Positions 5,201-6,505 of a stretch of 6,505 nt of DNA are shown here, piece after piece. Source of the stretch: Patescibacteria group bacterium. Lineage in GTDB: Bacteria; Patescibacteriota; Minisyncoccia; UBA6257; Colwellbacteraceae. Each line of letters begins with the position of its first letter. Positions within the stretch are counted from its first letter, which is position 1. A program made the position numbers and the translations under genes. The stretch spans positions 1 to 6,505 of the forward strand of contig JAMCXR010000007.1 in the NCBI GenBank assembly GCA_023474185.1, read 5' to 3'. Under the pieces are notes generated by a model, which saw only the letters and a program-made list of their open reading frames with translations, ran no database searches and was not told the origin of the DNA.

Positions 5201-6505
5201 CTGGTGCGGTAGATGTCGTAAGCGGGATTATTTTCTGCTTCTTCTCCCCAGGCGAGGATTCGGGCTTTGAAGGTTCAGGAGCGATTTTATTAGCCTCGCC
5301 CGGGGTCGGTAATGCGGCAATCCATTTGCCACCTGTAAGTTGAAGGGAGCTCCCATCGCCGTTCGCCCCCGATTCAGAAGAATAGGTAATCTTATCCAAA
5401 AGAACATTGCCGTTAAAAATCGAAACGTCTCCGTCCGCATTGTTTAAAGAGACAACGCTATCCGCACGAATGCCGGAGTAATTTGGAAACGCGTCCCTGA
5501 AGCTCTGCGGGTCGTCCGCGATTACCCCATAAATTCCCGGTCGCAGGACGAGGTCGTTGCTGTTTTTCTTGATAAGATGATTTGAACCGCTTGTTCTTAA
5601 AACAAGAGAAGACAAATCGACACTCTCATCGCCGTTATTCAGAATTTCTATCCACTCATTTCCCTCATCCCCGCCCTTCGGGTCGTACATTATCTCCGTA
5701 ATCCGGAGGTTGTATTTTGTGTTCGACTGACTAGTTGTTTGTTCGGCGCTTGACGTAGTCACGGGCGGAGAAAAATTGGCATCCGTACCCCGTATCGCTG
5801 ATAAATCCACGGTTTGGACCAATTTTCCGCCTCCGCTGCCGATAATCTGATTAAACGCGAATATCGAGGTGTCTCTAACCGCTTCGGCAAAATTCAGAAG
5901 CGATGAAACGGCCTGGCCGATCATGGATTTCGGTTCCGCGTCGAAAGATCTAGCGTACACGGGATCGCTCTGCGCTTTTGCAACTTCTTTAAAAAACAAA
6001 TCTATAACGCCAGCCGAGTACTGAACAGACTTTGCTGAAAGGACGTTCCAGTAAGATTCTTTTACAACGTCATCGTCTATCTCTATATCCGACGGAGTAT
6101 CTAATACGTTAGCTGAAATACTTTTCTTGACAACTAAGTAATATTGTTGATTATCTACACTGTTACGTACATAAAAACGGCTATCTTTTGATTCTATATT
6201 AATAAGATCTATCTCCGGTTTATTATAGCCGCTATTTAACCCAATGGTGTTATCACTATAGAAATTATTATTAGTATAAGTAGCCAGCGACGTAAAATAT
6301 GAGTTTAAGTCATTCGAGATTACCGGTTTAAGTTTTATTTCTTTAGCAACTAAGTTGCCATCTGGGGCAGCAAGATTGAATCTGTCCGCATAAAGTTCAT
6401 AGGAATCGCTTCCCGGATGGGGGTCGTTGCGCGTGTGCGCCGGTACGGACATATCCTCAAGAAGGTGCAAAATGTGCCCGAGCGATCCCGTGTACGCTAG
6501 ATCTT
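2238..6505 (-). CDS. giant secreted modular protein: Zn-phospholipase C/S1-P1-like domain, three lamin-tail domains, fibronectin-III-like domains (5' end outside window)
   Basis: The frame is open to the right edge. A TTG at 6470 gives 1410 residues and is used for numbering, but it lies inside a conserved motif: GHILHLLEDMSVPAHTRND starts 4 codons upstream of it, so the true start is beyond the window. Order: metallohydrolase-like domain to about 205; linker; lamin-tail domains at about 254-394, 458-600 and 648-800; fibronectin-III-like segment about 825-940; unassigned region about 941-1110; second fibronectin-like segment about 1115-1218; beta-rich C-terminal domain about 1235-1410. Linkers are Pro/Ser/Thr-rich (396-446) and Gly-rich (611-632). 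Ten cysteines fall in five close or same-domain pairs, fitting an exported protein. No C-terminal membrane anchor or LPXTG-type sorting motif is seen; a signal peptide would be upstream of the window. Lamin-tail domains in bacteria often accompany extracellular hydrolases. The enzyme's substrate (phospholipid or nucleic acid) cannot be told. The stop is TAG, 7 nt before the methyltransferase gene. Confidence 0.88.
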   Translation of the reverse strand, partial: DLAYTGSLGHILHLLEDMSVPAHTRNDPHPGSDSYELYADRFNLAAPDGNLVAKEIKLKPVISNDLNSYFTSLATYTNNNFYSDNTIGLNSGYNKPEIDLINIESKDSRFYVRNSVDNQQYYLVVKKSISANVLDTPSDIEIDDDVVKESYWNVLSAKSVQYSAGVIDLFFKEVAKAQSDPVYARSFDAEPKSMIGQAVSSLLNFAEAVRDTSIFAFNQIIGSGGGKLVQTVDLSAIRGTDANFSPPVTTSSAEQTTSQSNTKYNLRITEIMYDPKGGDEGNEWIEILNNGDESVDLSSLVLRTSGSNHLIKKNSNDLVLRPGIYGVIADDPQSFRDAFPNYSGIRADSVVSLNNADGDVSIFNGNVLLDKITYSSESGANGDGSSLQLTGGKWIAALPTPGEANKIAPEPSKPESSPGEKKQKIIPLTTSTAPAEFSLTKARNASSTQTAPVESSLCPFSIQNQLANPGVIFNEIAWMGGVNSANDEWIELKNITLAPIDISGWQILSRDEHIKAVVPSGVAIAPGEFYLLERTDVDSISGVKADLAYTGSLVNSGADLKLFNNKCLLVDSVYGTSGWPAGDAGSRRTMERNSAGIGWHTSMAIGGTPQKGNDQAFVAPAGGGGGGTTSAAAQISGGNNSRGDNATSTATSSEVVYKKLLITEIQLASASSTKDEFVEIYNPNDSSLDLTDWSVMKKTKNADMFSTFAKADLWSGKTIQPGSFLIIANSEGSIRGDILTAYGVADDNSLVIKNPNHEIVDKVGWGEAGDCEGNCAPQPESGQSIQRKKMNGEFVDSGDNFSDFDIQICPAPGASSSVCASDSADHAPAATSTVALPTIANFLANYDSNVLKVFLSWDDFAVFSSSGDKLSTSTATGTAVFYTVQLSTSTSAGETDWGEDRETGAISFLMSSTSTTLSINEVGRNYGFRVSAFDEDGTVLAEATASVSAPSFLSNLYFYRDPRNGVDAYLVDAFYQSTPFIPPLWSGTTGTKTDWRLLAFSLNGDADKSEYFAASTSTFSIRYRSCGGSDVSAQAVIFPNGLCDYGPYATDIFPRAASELHLLLASALSASSLNLSTSSFITVSYYDHDPNVFGERKFKLVAVDRIRYPLKELSLEEVQSLHTAPIFPSAFIAQFKPDSSALAVSWDPASDSDGILSSTSYEINISPAGGLDNALWQALSPEPRADFTDPGRMSYRYSRFVNVGDGFVVGLRAKDAFGKSSLIATSSWTYPVTDIVADQSQWDGGWSKSFGALDINQNYSVPDSASMQKISSSTDLVFDKFTVKVRQDWYGGYAPTNLRLSIYPDVSGHPDFNNLLGESVIKNISPLTDPQDITFSFSSMVTVPANNGGWAMLDVASYGELQGYFNNSWQNAVINGNPYAGGDSASGFGRGLNASCGNCSFGGYSDSGVDWYMKIGLTKSQ
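4071..4529 (-). other. lamin-tail domain 3 coding segment
   Basis: Residues 648-800. It opens KLLITEIQLAS, then KDEFVEIYNPNDSSLDLTDW. Near its end is VGWGEAGDCEGNCAPQPESG followed by QSIQRK, a late-strand form I associate with CPR lamin-tail proteins, with Cys760 and Cys764 close together. It ends with CPAPGASSSVC (798-808), a second close cysteine pair. Confidence 0.85.
4671..5099 (-). other. lamin-tail domain 2 coding segment
   Basis: Residues 458-600. It opens PGVIFNEIAWMG, then NDEWIELKNITLAPIDISGW, and ends RRTMERN...GWHTSMAIGGTPQKGN, the typical final strand with TP-x-x-x-N. Cys447, just before it, and Cys556 inside it could pair. Confidence 0.87.
5289..5711 (-). other. lamin-tail domain 1 coding segment
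   Basis: Residues 254-394. It opens with LRITEIMYDP, then NEWIEILNNGDESVDLSSLV, the core lamin-tail pattern (I-T-E-I, acidic-E-W-I-E-I, N-x-x-x-x-x-x-D-L). It closes with GSSLQL and TPGEAN, the usual end of this immunoglobulin-like fold in bacterial proteins. Confidence 0.85.
5853..6505 (-). other. segment encoding the phospholipase C/S1-P1 nuclease-like domain (partial)
   Basis: Upstream of TTG 6470 the frame reads DLAYTGSLGHI and continues LHLLEDMSVPAHTRND. The spacing of His, His, Asp and His (GHxxHxxxDxxxPxH) is the metal-ligand helix of zinc-dependent phospholipase C and S1/P1 nucleases. It is followed by SYELY, like the H..YE element after this helix. The domain probably closes with the helix YSAGVIDLFFKEVAK (151-165). 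The earlier metal ligands, including an N-terminal Trp or His, would be outside the window, so activity cannot be judged. Only three His codons follow TTG 6470 in this segment. Confidence 0.68.

Overview
The window looks like part of a Candidate Phyla Radiation genome, most likely Parcubacteria-like (inference). The evidence is a very large secreted protein built from lamin-tail and fibronectin-like modules, a compact PaaX/Cas2-like regulator, a minimal single-domain SpoU methyltransferase, and few Shine-Dalgarno sites. TGA is used as a stop at the end of the methyltransferase gene, so the code appears standard, not the TGA-glycine code of Gracilibacteria or Absconditabacteria. Base composition is mixed, with one clear AT-rich island near the right end.

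All five genes lie on the minus strand, so the order of transcription is right to left. (1) 6505 to 2238 is a giant modular protein whose beginning lies outside the window. It carries a zinc-dependent phospholipase C/S1-P1 nuclease-like domain, three lamin-tail domains, two fibronectin-III-like segments, an unassigned insert and a C-terminal beta-rich domain. (2) 2230 to 1733 is a SpoU/TrmH-family RNA 2'-O-methyltransferase, 7 nt downstream, whose ribosome binding site overlaps the stop codon of the giant gene. (3) 1652 to 1053 is a PaaX-like winged-helix regulator with a Cas2-like fold. It has either a leaderless start at 1652 or an ATGA-overlapping start at 1736. (4) 951 to 586 is a DUF192 protein, preceded by a 101-nt gap that holds a 34-bp near-perfect dyad. 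(5) 478 to 1 is a GTG-started, membrane-anchored protein of unknown function, preceded by a 107-nt gap with an extended -10 promoter; its end lies outside the window.

The first two genes, and perhaps the third, could share a transcript. The last two appear to have their own promoters. The genes do not form an obvious pathway. The notable object is the giant exported protein, probably an extracellular or surface hydrolase with several adhesion or ligand-binding modules. The other point of interest is the dyad between the regulator and the DUF192 gene, which would be a reasonable operator. There is no rRNA, tRNA, CRISPR array, insertion sequence or phage gene in the window.
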